64,000 bases of DNA. Source: Chitinophagaceae bacterium (GTDB lineage Bacteria; Bacteroidota; Bacteroidia; Chitinophagales; Chitinophagaceae). The DNA is taken from contig JADKAM010000001.1 of assembly GCA_016715365.1 (NCBI GenBank), positions 1,674,001 through 1,738,000 on the forward strand. The letters are read 5' to 3'. Of this stretch, positions 25,820 to 34,195 are shown in pieces; positions within the stretch are counted from its first letter, which is position 1, and every line of letters starts with the position of its first letter. Position numbers and translations under genes: made by a program. Below the pieces are notes generated by a model that made no database searches, was not told where the DNA came from, and was given only the letters and a program-made list of their open reading frames with translations.

Positions 25820-26290
25820 TTATTTTGCATTGAACCTGAGTGTGTTCAATAACCGGATCTTCATGAAAGAAAACCTCGTTGCATATAACTGGAAAGTTAT
25901 GATGTCTTTAAAATTTTTCAGCGGCAGATATTCCAGCAGGATGTCTTCATAATATTTAGTGAAGTAGATTTCACAATTATTACAAAGTGCCACAATTTCT
26001 CCTCCCTTTGAAAAACCTGCCTGTTCATGAATATCAGATTCTATTTTTTTCCAGAGCTGATCTGTAGCTGTTAATGGAATACTGATATTTAACTCTTCCA
26101 TTTTAGTGCTTATTTCTTCTGCATACTGCCTGGCTTCAACCGATAAAGTAAATATGGCCGTTTTAAGGTTTGCACATTCAATATCTACAGCAATGGTTTC
26201 AAAGCCTTTTGTTACCTGGCATAAATATGACACCAGGCTTTGCAATTTTCCCTTAAGTGATTCACTGATGACCTCCATAATTGCTTTCAT
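25820..26290 (-). CDS. Diverged PA2169/DUF2383-like four-helix-bundle protein
   Basis: A 156-residue all-helical protein. Its C-terminal half (IVALCNNCEIYFTKYYEDILLEYLPLKNF) lines up with the equivalent part of the DUF2383 neighbour 19 bp upstream, so I infer a diverged paralogue. The family has a ferritin-like bundle, but no clear ExxH metal set is visible here. A role in stress response is only suggested by the sigma-factor neighbours. Confidence 0.55.
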   Translation of the reverse strand: MKAIMEVISESLKGKLQSLVSYLCQVTKGFETIAVDIECANLKTAIFTLSVEARQYAEEISTKMEELNISIPLTATDQLWKKIESDIHEQAGFSKGGEIVALCNNCEIYFTKYYEDILLEYLPLKNFKDIITFQLYATRFSFMKIRLLNTLRFNAK

Positions 26291-26309
26291 ATTTATGCTG
26301 CGCTTTAAA

Positions 26310-26765
26310 TCAGTTATATATTCTGCCGGTATATTCCTTTATGGTATTTAAAACCGTTCTTATTCCATTAGCCTGTTGCTGTAATACTAACCGCAACTCG
26401 TAATTGTCTTCCAGTTGATCTATAGCATGGCCATAGTTTTTTAATGCTGTTTCTTCTGCCTTTATGCAACCCTCAATAATCTGCTCTTTTTTGCCATATT
26501 TAAATGTGCTTTTTAAATCCATCCAGGTACGTTGCAGCATGCTTAATGTAAACTGGTCAACCATAGAATCGTTGCTCATACTATTAACCAATATTCTTAA
26601 CTCACTGCTGTACCTTCCACGCTGATAGCCAAAACGTTCCATCAATAATGACAACACACTGTCTTTAACGGTTTCTGATGCATGCAGGTATCCCTTTTTT
26701 GCATCTTCTAAAACAGCAATAAGGTTATGTATTGTGAGACTGATATTTTGATTGATGTTTTTCAT
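26310..26765 (-). CDS. PA2169-family (DUF2383) four-helix-bundle protein
   Basis: A 151-residue helical protein. It has the DUF2383 pattern: an N-terminal helix with IHNLIAVLEDAKKGYLHASETVKD, a central LQRTWMDLKSTF motif, then IIEGCIKAEETALKNYGHAI. The family resembles ferritin-like bundles and often accompanies stress genes; no activity is proven. It appears to be the first gene of a same-strand cluster ending with the ECF sigma gene. Confidence 0.75.
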   Translation of the reverse strand: MKNINQNISLTIHNLIAVLEDAKKGYLHASETVKDSVLSLLMERFGYQRGRYSSELRILVNSMSNDSMVDQFTLSMLQRTWMDLKSTFKYGKKEQIIEGCIKAEETALKNYGHAIDQLEDNYELRLVLQQQANGIRTVLNTIKEYTGRIYN

Positions 26766-27113
26766 GACAGTTTATTTTTAGTGATCTGAAAAAAAATATT
26801 TATAATATCTGTACCCTAAATATTTTTTTGGTTGAATAATAGCAGTAAGTTATCCGGCTTTTTTGAAATAAAAATATTTGCAGTTACTTATTTGCAATTA
26901 AGTGTGAATCATGTAAAAATTTATGTGAATTGTGTAAAAAAAAGCACACAACTCTTACCAGTACAGTCATTCATTCACTTATTTGTATGTTGTGATAAAA
27001 TGAAAACAGCCATGAAGCAATGTCAATTGCATATTTCAATAGGCCTATATTTGGGAACAAGGTTAAGGAAGAAAATAAACCGGGAGGTTTGATTTTTTAA
27101 AAGATGAGATTAT
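26766..27113. other. Intergenic stretch, no supported gene
   Basis: The 348-bp AT-rich gap contains the upstream region of the DUF2383 gene. The longest frame (from a TTG at 26832) looks like no known family and lacks coding character. A TATATTTG word at 27046-27053 fits the -7 consensus on the plus strand but drives no obvious gene. Confidence 0.6.
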
Positions 27114-27608
27114 TTAAATCAGCTGTAACCCATAATATCCCACCAGTGTAAAAACAATACACCTTGTAAGTACACCAATGCAGCACCAGGTAACCAGTTT
27201 TTTAATATTGGCATTTAAGCCAATGCCTACAGCAATGCTAATGGGAGCACCCACTGAAACTGTACCCAAAAAACCCAGGCCAATGATGCCATATTTATTC
27301 CATAGTTTTAATATGGCAGGATGTTTTTTTTCAGCTGCTTCTTTGGTTGGTTTATTTTTATGAAAAAGTGATCTGATTTTATCACCCAGGAAAGCTGCCA
27401 CAAACACACCCACAAAACCACCGGTCAGACTGGCAAAAAAAATTGTCCAGGGCGAAAGACCAAAGGCAAAGCCAGCAGGAATAGCTGCATAAATTTCAAC
27501 AGTGGCAAGGCCGGCTACGGTGAGGATTTTAAAAAACATAATCTGAATGGAATTAATTGCAATTACAGAATCGTACGAATTTAACTGAATAAGCCCAAAA
27601 GTAAACAT
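27114..27608 (-). CDS. Small multi-drug export family membrane protein
   Basis: A protein of up to 164 residues with four or five hydrophobic segments. The motif EIYAAIPAGFAFGLSPW matches the E-x-x-x-A-I-P signature of the small multi-drug export family (PF06695). The name is historical and transport has not been firmly shown. A Met 24 codons inside (base 27536), before FFKILTVAGLATVE, is an equally plausible start. It stands alone, divergent from the OmpH gene. Confidence 0.65.
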   Translation of the reverse strand: MFTFGLIQLNSYDSVIAINSIQIMFFKILTVAGLATVEIYAAIPAGFAFGLSPWTIFFASLTGGFVGVFVAAFLGDKIRSLFHKNKPTKEAAEKKHPAILKLWNKYGIIGLGFLGTVSVGAPISIAVGIGLNANIKKLVTWCCIGVLTRCIVFTLVGYYGLQLI

Positions 27609-27727
27609 ACTTTAATTGGCAGCTTATTTTTGTTACATAAACCGGCGTTAACCCTTTCCTAAAAAGAAGTAAAAATTATTGCGCTGTTACAGTTTGTAAG
27701 TATATTGCCACTAAATAAAAGAGTAAA

Positions 27728-28342
27728 ATGAAGAATTTATCACTGGTATTAAATATAGTATTGCTGCTTGCAGTCGGATACCTTTATTATTACGATTTTT
27801 CGGGCAAAAAGACCAAGGATGTAGCAGCTAAATTAAGCAGCAATTTAATGGCTGCAGACAGTAATGGTTCCAGGCCACCACTGGCGTATGTGGAGCTGGA
27901 CAGTCTGAACGAAAAGATAACTTTTATAAAAGATAAACGTAAAGAGCTGGAGGCTGCCATGAAAGTAATTGAACAGGAACAGGAAGCCGGCTACCGCAAC
28001 CTGCAGGCACAAAAAGACAATTTTTTGAAAAAAGGTGCAGCAATCACACAGGAAGAAGCAGAAGCTTTTCAGGGCAGGTTAATTGAACAACAGCAAAAAA
28101 TTGACAGAACCAAACAGGAGCAAAGCCAGGCACTGAATGAAAAGAGTTTTGGTATTATGGAAGGAATCCAAAAAAAGCTAAAAGATTTTTTAACAGAATA
28201 TAATAAAGATAAAAAATACATGTACATCTTCACCACCGGTACAGGGCTGGATTATATGGTGTTTAAAGACAGTACCCTGAACATTACTTCTGATGTAATA
28301 AACGGGATGAACGCAAAAATGAAAGCTGAAGCAAACAAATAA
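27728..28342 (+). CDS. OmpH/Skp-family periplasmic chaperone
   Basis: A 204-residue protein with an N-terminal hydrophobic anchor or signal (4-22). It then has a short strand with PLAYVELDSL, a long charged coiled coil (about 65-155) and a C-terminal strand region with YMYIFTTGTGLDYMVF. This is the layout of Skp/OmpH chaperones, which hold unfolded outer-membrane proteins in the periplasm. It may be membrane-tethered because no clear cleavage site follows the hydrophobic segment. No bamA is adjacent. Confidence 0.8.
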   Translation: MKNLSLVLNIVLLLAVGYLYYYDFSGKKTKDVAAKLSSNLMAADSNGSRPPLAYVELDSLNEKITFIKDKRKELEAAMKVIEQEQEAGYRNLQAQKDNFLKKGAAITQEEAEAFQGRLIEQQQKIDRTKQEQSQALNEKSFGIMEGIQKKLKDFLTEYNKDKKYMYIFTTGTGLDYMVFKDSTLNITSDVINGMNAKMKAEANK

Positions 28343-28390
28343 ATTGCCGTAATTTATATATCTTGTTCTGAGAATTATATGGTTGTCAAT

Positions 28391-28408
28391 CACTGAGCCT
28401 GTTGAAGG
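28391..28408. repeat. Dispersed palindromic repeat copy 3
   Basis: The core TGAGCCTGTTGAAGG (28393-28407) is a variant of the TGAGC...TCGAAGG repeat seen at 8066, 12635 and 36974. It lies between the OmpH gene and the permease. Confidence 0.5.
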
Positions 28409-28451
28409 ATAAAGTTTGGAAACCATTGTAAAATAAATAAAACAGAATAAC

Positions 28452-29873
28452 ATGTCAGAACAAACTGCTGCTTTTAAACCAACACTTGGTTTATTCGACT
28501 CCACCATGATTGTTGCCGGCTCCATGATAGGCTCCGGTATTTTTATAGTTAGTGCCGATATTACCCGTAACGTGGGCAGTGCCGGATGGCTGATAGCCGT
28601 TTGGCTGATTACGGGCTTTATGACATTAACTGCCGCTTTAAGTTATGGTGAATTAAGTGCCATGTTTCCAAAGGCAGGCGGACAGTATGTCTATCTTAAA
28701 GAAGCGTTTAATCCCCTGGCTGGTTTTTTGTATGGCTGGAGTTTTTTTGCTGTGATACAAACAGCAACCATTGCTGCAGTAGGTGTTGCGTTCAGTAAAT
28801 TTCTGGCTTATATTGTACCCGGCCTTGGCCCCGAAAATATTTTGGCCGATCTTGGTTTTATAACAATCAATGCAGGACAACTTGTTTCCATTGTGCTTAT
28901 CACTTTTCTTACTTACATCAATACCAAAGGCATTGAGGGTGGAAAAATGATACAGACAACTTTTACAGTTGTAAAATTACTTTCCTTATTTGGCTTAATA
29001 ATCTTTGGACTTTTATTAGCTGCAAAAGGCAGTATATGGAATGCAAACTGGACTGATGCCTGGCAAATGACAAGCAGAAATGCTGAAGGTACTGTTATTG
29101 GTGGTGTTGCAGGATCTGCCATTTTAGGGGCTATTGCCGCTTCCATGGTAGGTTCTATTTTCAGCAGCGATGCATGGAACAATATAACTTTTATTGCAGG
29201 AGAAGTAAAAAATCCTAAACGTAATATTGGCCTTGCTTTATTTTTAGGAACATTGGTTGTTACAATCATATATGTTTCAGCAAACCTGATGTATATAAGT
29301 GTGTTGCCATTAAATGAAATTGCTTCTGCTCCGCAGGACAGGGTGGCGGTAGCAGCAAGCAAAGCTATATTCGGTAATATCGGTACTTATGTAATTGCAG
29401 TAATGATCATGATATCAACTTTTGGCTGCAATAATGGTTTAATACTTGCAGGCGCCAGGGTGTATTACACGATGGCAAAAGACGGGTTGTTCTTTAAAAA
29501 AACAGGCCAGTTAAATAAAAATAATGTTCCCGAATTTGCATTGTGGATTCAATGTCTTGTGGCTTCCATCTTGTGCCTTAGCGGTAAGTATGGCGATCTG
29601 CTTGATATGATCTCATTTGTAGTGGTGATGTTTTATGCTTTAACCATACTGGGCATTTTTATTTTAAGAAAAAACAGGCCGGATGTAGAACGTCCTTACA
29701 AAGCATTTGGTTATCCATTGTTGCCGGCTATCTATATTTTAATGGCCATTGCTTTTTGTGTGCTGTTGATCATTTATAAACCTGCATTTACATGGCCTGG
29801 TTTAATAATTGTTTTGGCGGGCATACCTATTTATTATATTGCAGTGGCTAATAATAAAAAAGAACAAGTGTAA
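28452..29873 (+). CDS. APC-superfamily amino acid permease
   Basis: A 473-residue transporter with about twelve membrane segments. The first carries MIVAGSMIGSGIFIV, the substrate-binding GSGI signature of the amino acid-polyamine-organocation family. A later ERPYKAFGYPLLP loop is typical. It imports or exchanges amino acids across the inner membrane; the substrate is not predictable. It overlaps the next gene by one base (TAATG), so the two are likely co-translated. Confidence 0.88.
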   Translation: MSEQTAAFKPTLGLFDSTMIVAGSMIGSGIFIVSADITRNVGSAGWLIAVWLITGFMTLTAALSYGELSAMFPKAGGQYVYLKEAFNPLAGFLYGWSFFAVIQTATIAAVGVAFSKFLAYIVPGLGPENILADLGFITINAGQLVSIVLITFLTYINTKGIEGGKMIQTTFTVVKLLSLFGLIIFGLLLAAKGSIWNANWTDAWQMTSRNAEGTVIGGVAGSAILGAIAASMVGSIFSSDAWNNITFIAGEVKNPKRNIGLALFLGTLVVTIIYVSANLMYISVLPLNEIASAPQDRVAVAASKAIFGNIGTYVIAVMIMISTFGCNNGLILAGARVYYTMAKDGLFFKKTGQLNKNNVPEFALWIQCLVASILCLSGKYGDLLDMISFVVVMFYALTILGIFILRKNRPDVERPYKAFGYPLLPAIYILMAIAFCVLLIIYKPAFTWPGLIIVLAGIPIYYIAVANNKKEQV

Positions 29874-30877
29874 TGGATTTCGATAAATTATTTCATGATT
29901 TTACGCAGCTTAAAGTTGCCGTTATCGGCGATGTAATGCTGGACACATACTGGTGGGGGAATGTTGACCGTATTTCTCCCGAAGCACCAGTGCCGGTTGT
30001 GGCAGTAACTAAAAGAGAGCATCGCATTGGCGGCGCAGGTAATGTAGCACTTAATATTGCTTCATTGGGCGCAAATGTAAGTATGATCAGTGTATTGGGT
30101 AAAGATGATGATGGAGAACAGCTGACTAAACTGCTGCAACAAAATAATATAAACACCAAATACCTGGTACAAAGCGGGCATCGCATTACCACTAACAAGA
30201 TCCGCATTATAAGTCGAAACCAGCATATGATGCGGCTTGATGCAGAGATGGCTGATGATATACCGGCTGATGATGAAGACAGGTTATTATTTTCTTTTGA
30301 AAATTATTTAACTGCCGAAAATCCTGCTGTTGTAATTCTGGAAGACTATAATAAGGGAGTACTTACCGAAAATGTTATTAAAAGAATCATCAGTTTGTGC
30401 AGCAGGCATGGAGTACTTACTGCAGTAGACCCCAAGAGAAAAAATTTCTTTGCTTACGAAGGCGTAGATATTTTTAAACCAAATCTGAAAGAAATAAAAG
30501 ATGGCCTGAATATAATACGGGATGACATTAACCTGAATGTATTAAAGGATATGCATTTGTTATTGCAGGAAAAACTGAAACACCGCATATCACTCATTAC
30601 CTTATCTGAAAAAGGGGTTTTTTATGCACAGCATCCTTTGGGAAACCAGGAAAATGATGCCGCCATCATACCAACACATATCCGCAGCATAGCAGATGTT
30701 AGTGGAGCAGGCGACACTGTAATAGCAGTAGCTGCATTGACTTTTGCCGCAACCCGCAATACCAGGCTGATGGCTGAAATGGCAAATATTGCCGGTGGTT
30801 TGGTTTGCGAAGAGGTGGGTACCGTGGCAATAAATAAAGAAGGCTTGATTGAAGAGTGTAAAAAATTATTGGCTTAA
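29873..30877 (+). CDS. rfaE1: D-glycero-beta-D-manno-heptose-7-phosphate kinase
   Basis: A 334-residue PfkB/ribokinase-fold kinase. The N-terminus carries VIGDVMLDTYWWGNVDRISPEAPVP, strongly diagnostic of HldE/RfaE kinase domains. The C-terminal DVSGAGDTVIA motif holds the catalytic Asp. It phosphorylates heptose 7-phosphate at C1 for ADP-heptose and lipopolysaccharide core synthesis. The cytidylyltransferase half found in bifunctional HldE is absent, so a separate RfaE2 is expected elsewhere. Its stop overlaps the convergent DUF6498 gene by four bases. Confidence 0.85.
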   Translation: MDFDKLFHDFTQLKVAVIGDVMLDTYWWGNVDRISPEAPVPVVAVTKREHRIGGAGNVALNIASLGANVSMISVLGKDDDGEQLTKLLQQNNINTKYLVQSGHRITTNKIRIISRNQHMMRLDAEMADDIPADDEDRLLFSFENYLTAENPAVVILEDYNKGVLTENVIKRIISLCSRHGVLTAVDPKRKNFFAYEGVDIFKPNLKEIKDGLNIIRDDINLNVLKDMHLLLQEKLKHRISLITLSEKGVFYAQHPLGNQENDAAIIPTHIRSIADVSGAGDTVIAVAALTFAATRNTRLMAEMANIAGGLVCEEVGTVAINKEGLIEECKKLLA

Positions 30878-31557
30878 GGTGTATTCTCCCTTTCCTTTTT
30901 TAACTGTTGCCTTTTTTCTGCAATAATCAACAACCTGTTGAAATTTACAAACAGTTCAAAATATATTTTTGTAATAATGAAGACCAGCATAAATATTTTG
31001 CCGGCACCAAAGCCTAAAAAGATACCGCCCAGTATCACTACAAACTGTTGTACAAATATCCGCATGTAAGGTTCAAACATCAACCTGCCCATGGATATGG
31101 TCTTATAATTACCCGAAAGAAAGAAATCAAAAAGATTCTGCAGGGTGTAATAGGCAACAAATATCAGCAGCATCAGTTTTCCGTTATCGCCCAGCAGCGC
31201 TGGTATTTTAGCATAGTTTGCAAAAAAAGAACCGTTGGGTATCAGTCTGCTTACCGCAAAAAAGATCTGTGTTTGCACAAAAACAAAAAAGCCGTAGTGT
31301 ACAATAAAAAAGAAAATGAAAAACCAGCCGCTTTGCCTGCTGCTTGTTCCGCCGTTTTGCCAATCATCTGTTTTCTTTACCAGCAACGTAACGCATACCA
31401 TTTTTAACACATTGATGATACCAATGATCACTGTCTCCAGGCAATAAACCAGAAAAACTTCCGATGCATTCCACCCCTCAAACCAAACACAGTAAAGTGG
31501 AATTAAATTTACCACCACCAGCAGCCAGTCGCCCGTAGATAATTTTCTTTTAAACAT
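30874..31557 (-). CDS. DUF6498-type membrane protein
   Basis: A 227-residue integral membrane protein with about five or six hydrophobic segments. The N-terminal WLLVVVNLIPLYCVWFEGWNASEVFLVYCLE region and the Trp/Glu placement resemble DUF6498 proteins. The family has no known function. It is convergent with the heptose kinase and divergent from the asparaginase gene. Confidence 0.6.
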   Translation of the reverse strand: MFKRKLSTGDWLLVVVNLIPLYCVWFEGWNASEVFLVYCLETVIIGIINVLKMVCVTLLVKKTDDWQNGGTSSRQSGWFFIFFFIVHYGFFVFVQTQIFFAVSRLIPNGSFFANYAKIPALLGDNGKLMLLIFVAYYTLQNLFDFFLSGNYKTISMGRLMFEPYMRIFVQQFVVILGGIFLGFGAGKIFMLVFIITKIYFELFVNFNRLLIIAEKRQQLKKERENTP

Positions 31558-31595
31558 GTAAAAAAATTGTAGATGGTTTATGCACGAAAATTAGA

Positions 31596-31603
31596 TATTT
31601 TTG
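31596..31603 (+). promoter_or_regulatory. -7 promoter element for the isoaspartyl peptidase gene
   Basis: TATTTTTG fits TAnnTTTG and lies 27 bp before the chosen ATG. It overlaps an upstream TTG codon, which argues against that codon being the start. Confidence 0.55.
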
Positions 31604-31630
31604 GGCAATATTAAATACCCACCAACACGT

Positions 31631-32581
31631 ATGCAAAAATTCTCAATAGCTATACACGGCGGAGCCGGAACAATACTTAAAGAAGACATGACCCCTGAAT
31701 TGGAGAAGGCTTATTTAACCGGACTGGAAGATGCTTTGGCAGCAGGCTATGCCGTGCTGGAAGAAGGCGGATCGGCAGTAAATGCGGTTAAAGCATCCAT
31801 CGTTGTTTTGGAAGATAACCTGTTGTTTAATGCAGGAAGGGGATCGGTTTTTACCAAAAAAGGTGTGCAGGAAATGGATGCAGCCATCATGGATGGAAAA
31901 GATCTGTCGGCAGGATCGGTTGCAGGCATAAGAAATGTACGCAACCCGATTGAACTGGCTACCGAAGTAATGCTGCACAGTAACCATGTTTTTTTAAGTG
32001 GTAAGGGTGCCAATGATTTTGCCATCAAGCAGGGAATAAAACTGGAGCCTGATGAATATTTTTTCTCACAGTTCCGCTATGATCAATGGAAGGAGATAAG
32101 AGACAGTGATAATTATTCACTGGATCATACACACAAAGGCGTGGAAGAACTGATGAAGGATAAAAAATTTGGAACGGTTGGTGCTGTAGCCTGCGATAAA
32201 GATGGAAATATAGCTGGCGCTACCAGCACCGGTGGTATGACCAACAAAAAATATGGCCGCATTGGCGACAGCCCTTTAATTGGTGCCGGTACTTATGCAA
32301 ATAACGCAACCTGTGCCATAAGCTGTACCGGCCATGGCGAGCCATTTATTTGTGCAGTTGCCGCACATGATGTTAGCTGCCTGATGGAATATAAAGGCAT
32401 GAGTCTGCAGGAGGCAATGAACGAAGTGGTACATGTAAAACTGGTGAAGCTGGATGGCGAGGGAGGTATGATCGGAGTGGATGCACAGGGAAATGCAGCT
32501 ATGATATTTAACAGTGCTGGTATGTACCGGGGCATGAAGAATAGTGACGGTGAAAAAATCATTAGAATATATAACGATTAA
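31631..32581 (+). CDS. iaaA: Isoaspartyl peptidase/plant-type L-asparaginase
   Basis: A 316-residue Ntn hydrolase precursor. It starts with IAIHGGAGTI, includes FNAGRGSVFT and MDAAIMDG, and has the autocleavage site at KFGTVGAVA, where the Thr becomes the new N-terminal nucleophile. The following GATSTGGMTNKKYGRIGDSPLIGAGTYA segment completes the active site. It hydrolyses isoaspartyl dipeptides and asparagine. There is no signal peptide. The ATG at 31631 is preferred over a TTG at 31601 that lies within the promoter. Confidence 0.92.
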   Translation: MQKFSIAIHGGAGTILKEDMTPELEKAYLTGLEDALAAGYAVLEEGGSAVNAVKASIVVLEDNLLFNAGRGSVFTKKGVQEMDAAIMDGKDLSAGSVAGIRNVRNPIELATEVMLHSNHVFLSGKGANDFAIKQGIKLEPDEYFFSQFRYDQWKEIRDSDNYSLDHTHKGVEELMKDKKFGTVGAVACDKDGNIAGATSTGGMTNKKYGRIGDSPLIGAGTYANNATCAISCTGHGEPFICAVAAHDVSCLMEYKGMSLQEAMNEVVHVKLVKLDGEGGMIGVDAQGNAAMIFNSAGMYRGMKNSDGEKIIRIYND

Positions 32582-32584
32582 ACG

Positions 32585-32741
32585 TGTCAGGCCACTAAGA
32601 CTATTCTTTAACTTATCAGCGTTTGGTAAATAGCCAGAGACTTAAAAAATAAATCTTTTACAGTGGCCAGACAGGTTTAGAAAGCTGTCTGGCCACTGCT
32701 ACTCTCATCTTTTATTTAAAATTATTCTTAGTGGCCTGACA
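32585..32741. repeat. Nested inverted-repeat element, MITE- or BIME-like
   Basis: The outer arms (32585-32600 and 32726-32741) are perfect 16-bp inverted repeats. The inner arms (32661-32674 and 32685-32698) are perfect 14-bp inverted repeats. All four share the 12-bp core TGTC(A/T)GGCCACT, two in each orientation. The 157-bp unit fills most of the gap between the asparaginase gene and ispD. The inner hairpin could also terminate transcription, but T tracts are weak. Confidence 0.8.
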
Positions 32742-32754
32742 GCTACAAAAACAC

Positions 32755-33423
32755 ATGAAAAAATTTGCCGTAATAGTTGCCGGAGGAACCGGAAGCCGTA
32801 TGAACAACACAACACCCAAACAGTTTTTACTGTTACAGGGTAAACCGGTTTTGTATTATACCATTCATTCTTTTTTAGAGGCCTACGATGATTTACAGAT
32901 CATATTGGTTTTGCCTGAAGAGCATGTTGCTGCCGGGCAGGAGATCATTGATGCTTTTTTTGATTACGACCGTATTCAGATAACCATCGGCGGCCGTACC
33001 CGTTTTCATTCTGTACAAAACGGTTTACATTTAATAGAAGAAGAAGGGATTGTTTTTGTGCATGATGCCGTGCGTTGCATGGTTAGTATCGATCTCATCA
33101 GAAGATGCTATGATGCCGCTATTGAAACCGGCTCTGCCATCCCGGTTGTTGACAGTAAAGACAGTGTTCGTATTATTACCGAAGATGGTAACGAAGCATT
33201 GGAACGCAGCAATATAAAACTGGTACAAACGCCGCAAACCTTTCACAGCAAAATATTGCTACCTGCCTACCAGATAGATTATAAAGATAAATTCACCGAT
33301 GAAGCAACCGTGGTAGAAGCATTTGGTTTAAAAGTGCAATTGGTAGCCGGGGAGGAGAATAATTTTAAAATTACCAGGCCGGTTGACCTGGTGATGGCAG
33401 AGCATCTTTTGTCATCCAATTGA
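32755..33423 (+). CDS. ispD: 2-C-methyl-D-erythritol 4-phosphate cytidylyltransferase
   Basis: A 222-residue IspD. The N-terminal AVIVAGGTGSRM motif binds CTP, followed by PKQF, VHDAVRC near residue 101, and the C-terminal DEATVVEAFG and KITRPVDLVMAE segments. It makes CDP-ME in the non-mevalonate isoprenoid pathway. It stands alone here; its start is 14 bp after the nested repeat, so the repeat may hold or disturb its promoter. Confidence 0.93.
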   Translation: MKKFAVIVAGGTGSRMNNTTPKQFLLLQGKPVLYYTIHSFLEAYDDLQIILVLPEEHVAAGQEIIDAFFDYDRIQITIGGRTRFHSVQNGLHLIEEEGIVFVHDAVRCMVSIDLIRRCYDAAIETGSAIPVVDSKDSVRIITEDGNEALERSNIKLVQTPQTFHSKILLPAYQIDYKDKFTDEATVVEAFGLKVQLVAGEENNFKITRPVDLVMAEHLLSSN

Positions 33424-33473
33424 TTGTACCGCTAAACCGCCACTCTTGGTAGCCGTTTATTGAAAGGTGTTTT

Positions 33474-33758
33474 TTAGAATTGATCTAACATCTCTTTAAG
33501 TAACTTTTCTGAATTGGTTGATATTATAAGCGATGCATTAAAAAGGTTTTCAAGAATATCAACATTATTCGCCTTGACAGCTTCTTCTATTTTTATGAGT
33601 TCTTCTTTCAGGCTATCAATTCCCATAAAATCGGCCTGTGGTTTTAAAGAATGTGCATTAATACGAAGTTGCTCCCAATCTTCATTTTTGAGGTTACTTT
33701 TCATTTCCTCAAAAGTTTTTGGCGCTACATCAAGGTATAACGAAATGTAGCGTTTCAT
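33474..33758 (-). CDS. Histidine phosphotransfer (Hpt) domain protein
   Basis: A 94-residue helical protein with INAHSLKPQADFMG, whose His is the phosphorylatable residue of Hpt modules, and a following SLKEELIKIEEAV helix. It is the last gene of a three-gene phosphorelay unit, 50 bp after the receiver gene. It probably shuttles phosphate between the hybrid kinase's receiver and the stand-alone receiver. Confidence 0.85.
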   Translation of the reverse strand: MKRYISLYLDVAPKTFEEMKSNLKNEDWEQLRINAHSLKPQADFMGIDSLKEELIKIEEAVKANNVDILENLFNASLIISTNSEKLLKEMLDQF

Positions 33759-33808
33759 TTTTTTGGGTCGTCTTTTGTGAACTTTTTTAAAAAGGTTAGA
33801 TCTACCAT

Positions 33809-34195
33809 TTATACATTGGCTTTAATCAGTTGAAAAATCTCATCGAAAGCATCCTGGCTTTTAACCACATAATGCACAGCGCCATACATAATGGTTTGTG
33901 CAGCTGTTCCATAACTTTCCTGGCTTGATAGCATGATTACCGGCAGCGCTGTATTTCGCTTTTTTATTTCTTTCAGAATATCAATACCATTGGCTGCATC
34001 TTTTTCTTTTGAATTGAGATGATAATCCAGCACTACAGCATCGGGTTGTTCATCCAAACTTTGTAAACAGGCCTCCCCGGTTGGAAAGGATTGTATATTG
34101 AAACCCCCGTGTTGCTCTTTTAAATAATCCGTTAACATTTCGGATAGTAATGGCTCATCATCTACAATAAAAATGGTGGGATTGTTATTCGTCAT
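33809..34195 (-). CDS. Stand-alone response regulator receiver protein
   Basis: A 128-residue CheY-like receiver. It has IVDDEPLLSEML with the acidic pair, AVVLDYHLNSK with the phosphoacceptor Asp near residue 56, VIMLSSQES and HYVVKSQDA with the conserved Lys. No output domain follows. Its start overlaps the hybrid kinase stop by four bases (ATGA), which shows co-translation. Confidence 0.92.
   Translation of the reverse strand: MTNNNPTIFIVDDEPLLSEMLTDYLKEQHGGFNIQSFPTGEACLQSLDEQPDAVVLDYHLNSKEKDAANGIDILKEIKKRNTALPVIMLSSQESYGTAAQTIMYGAVHYVVKSQDAFDEIFQLIKANV

Noticed and set aside
26832..27092. An 86-codon frame from a TTG
   Set aside because: Alternative start, biased composition and no family resemblance; it lies in an AT-rich intergenic region.
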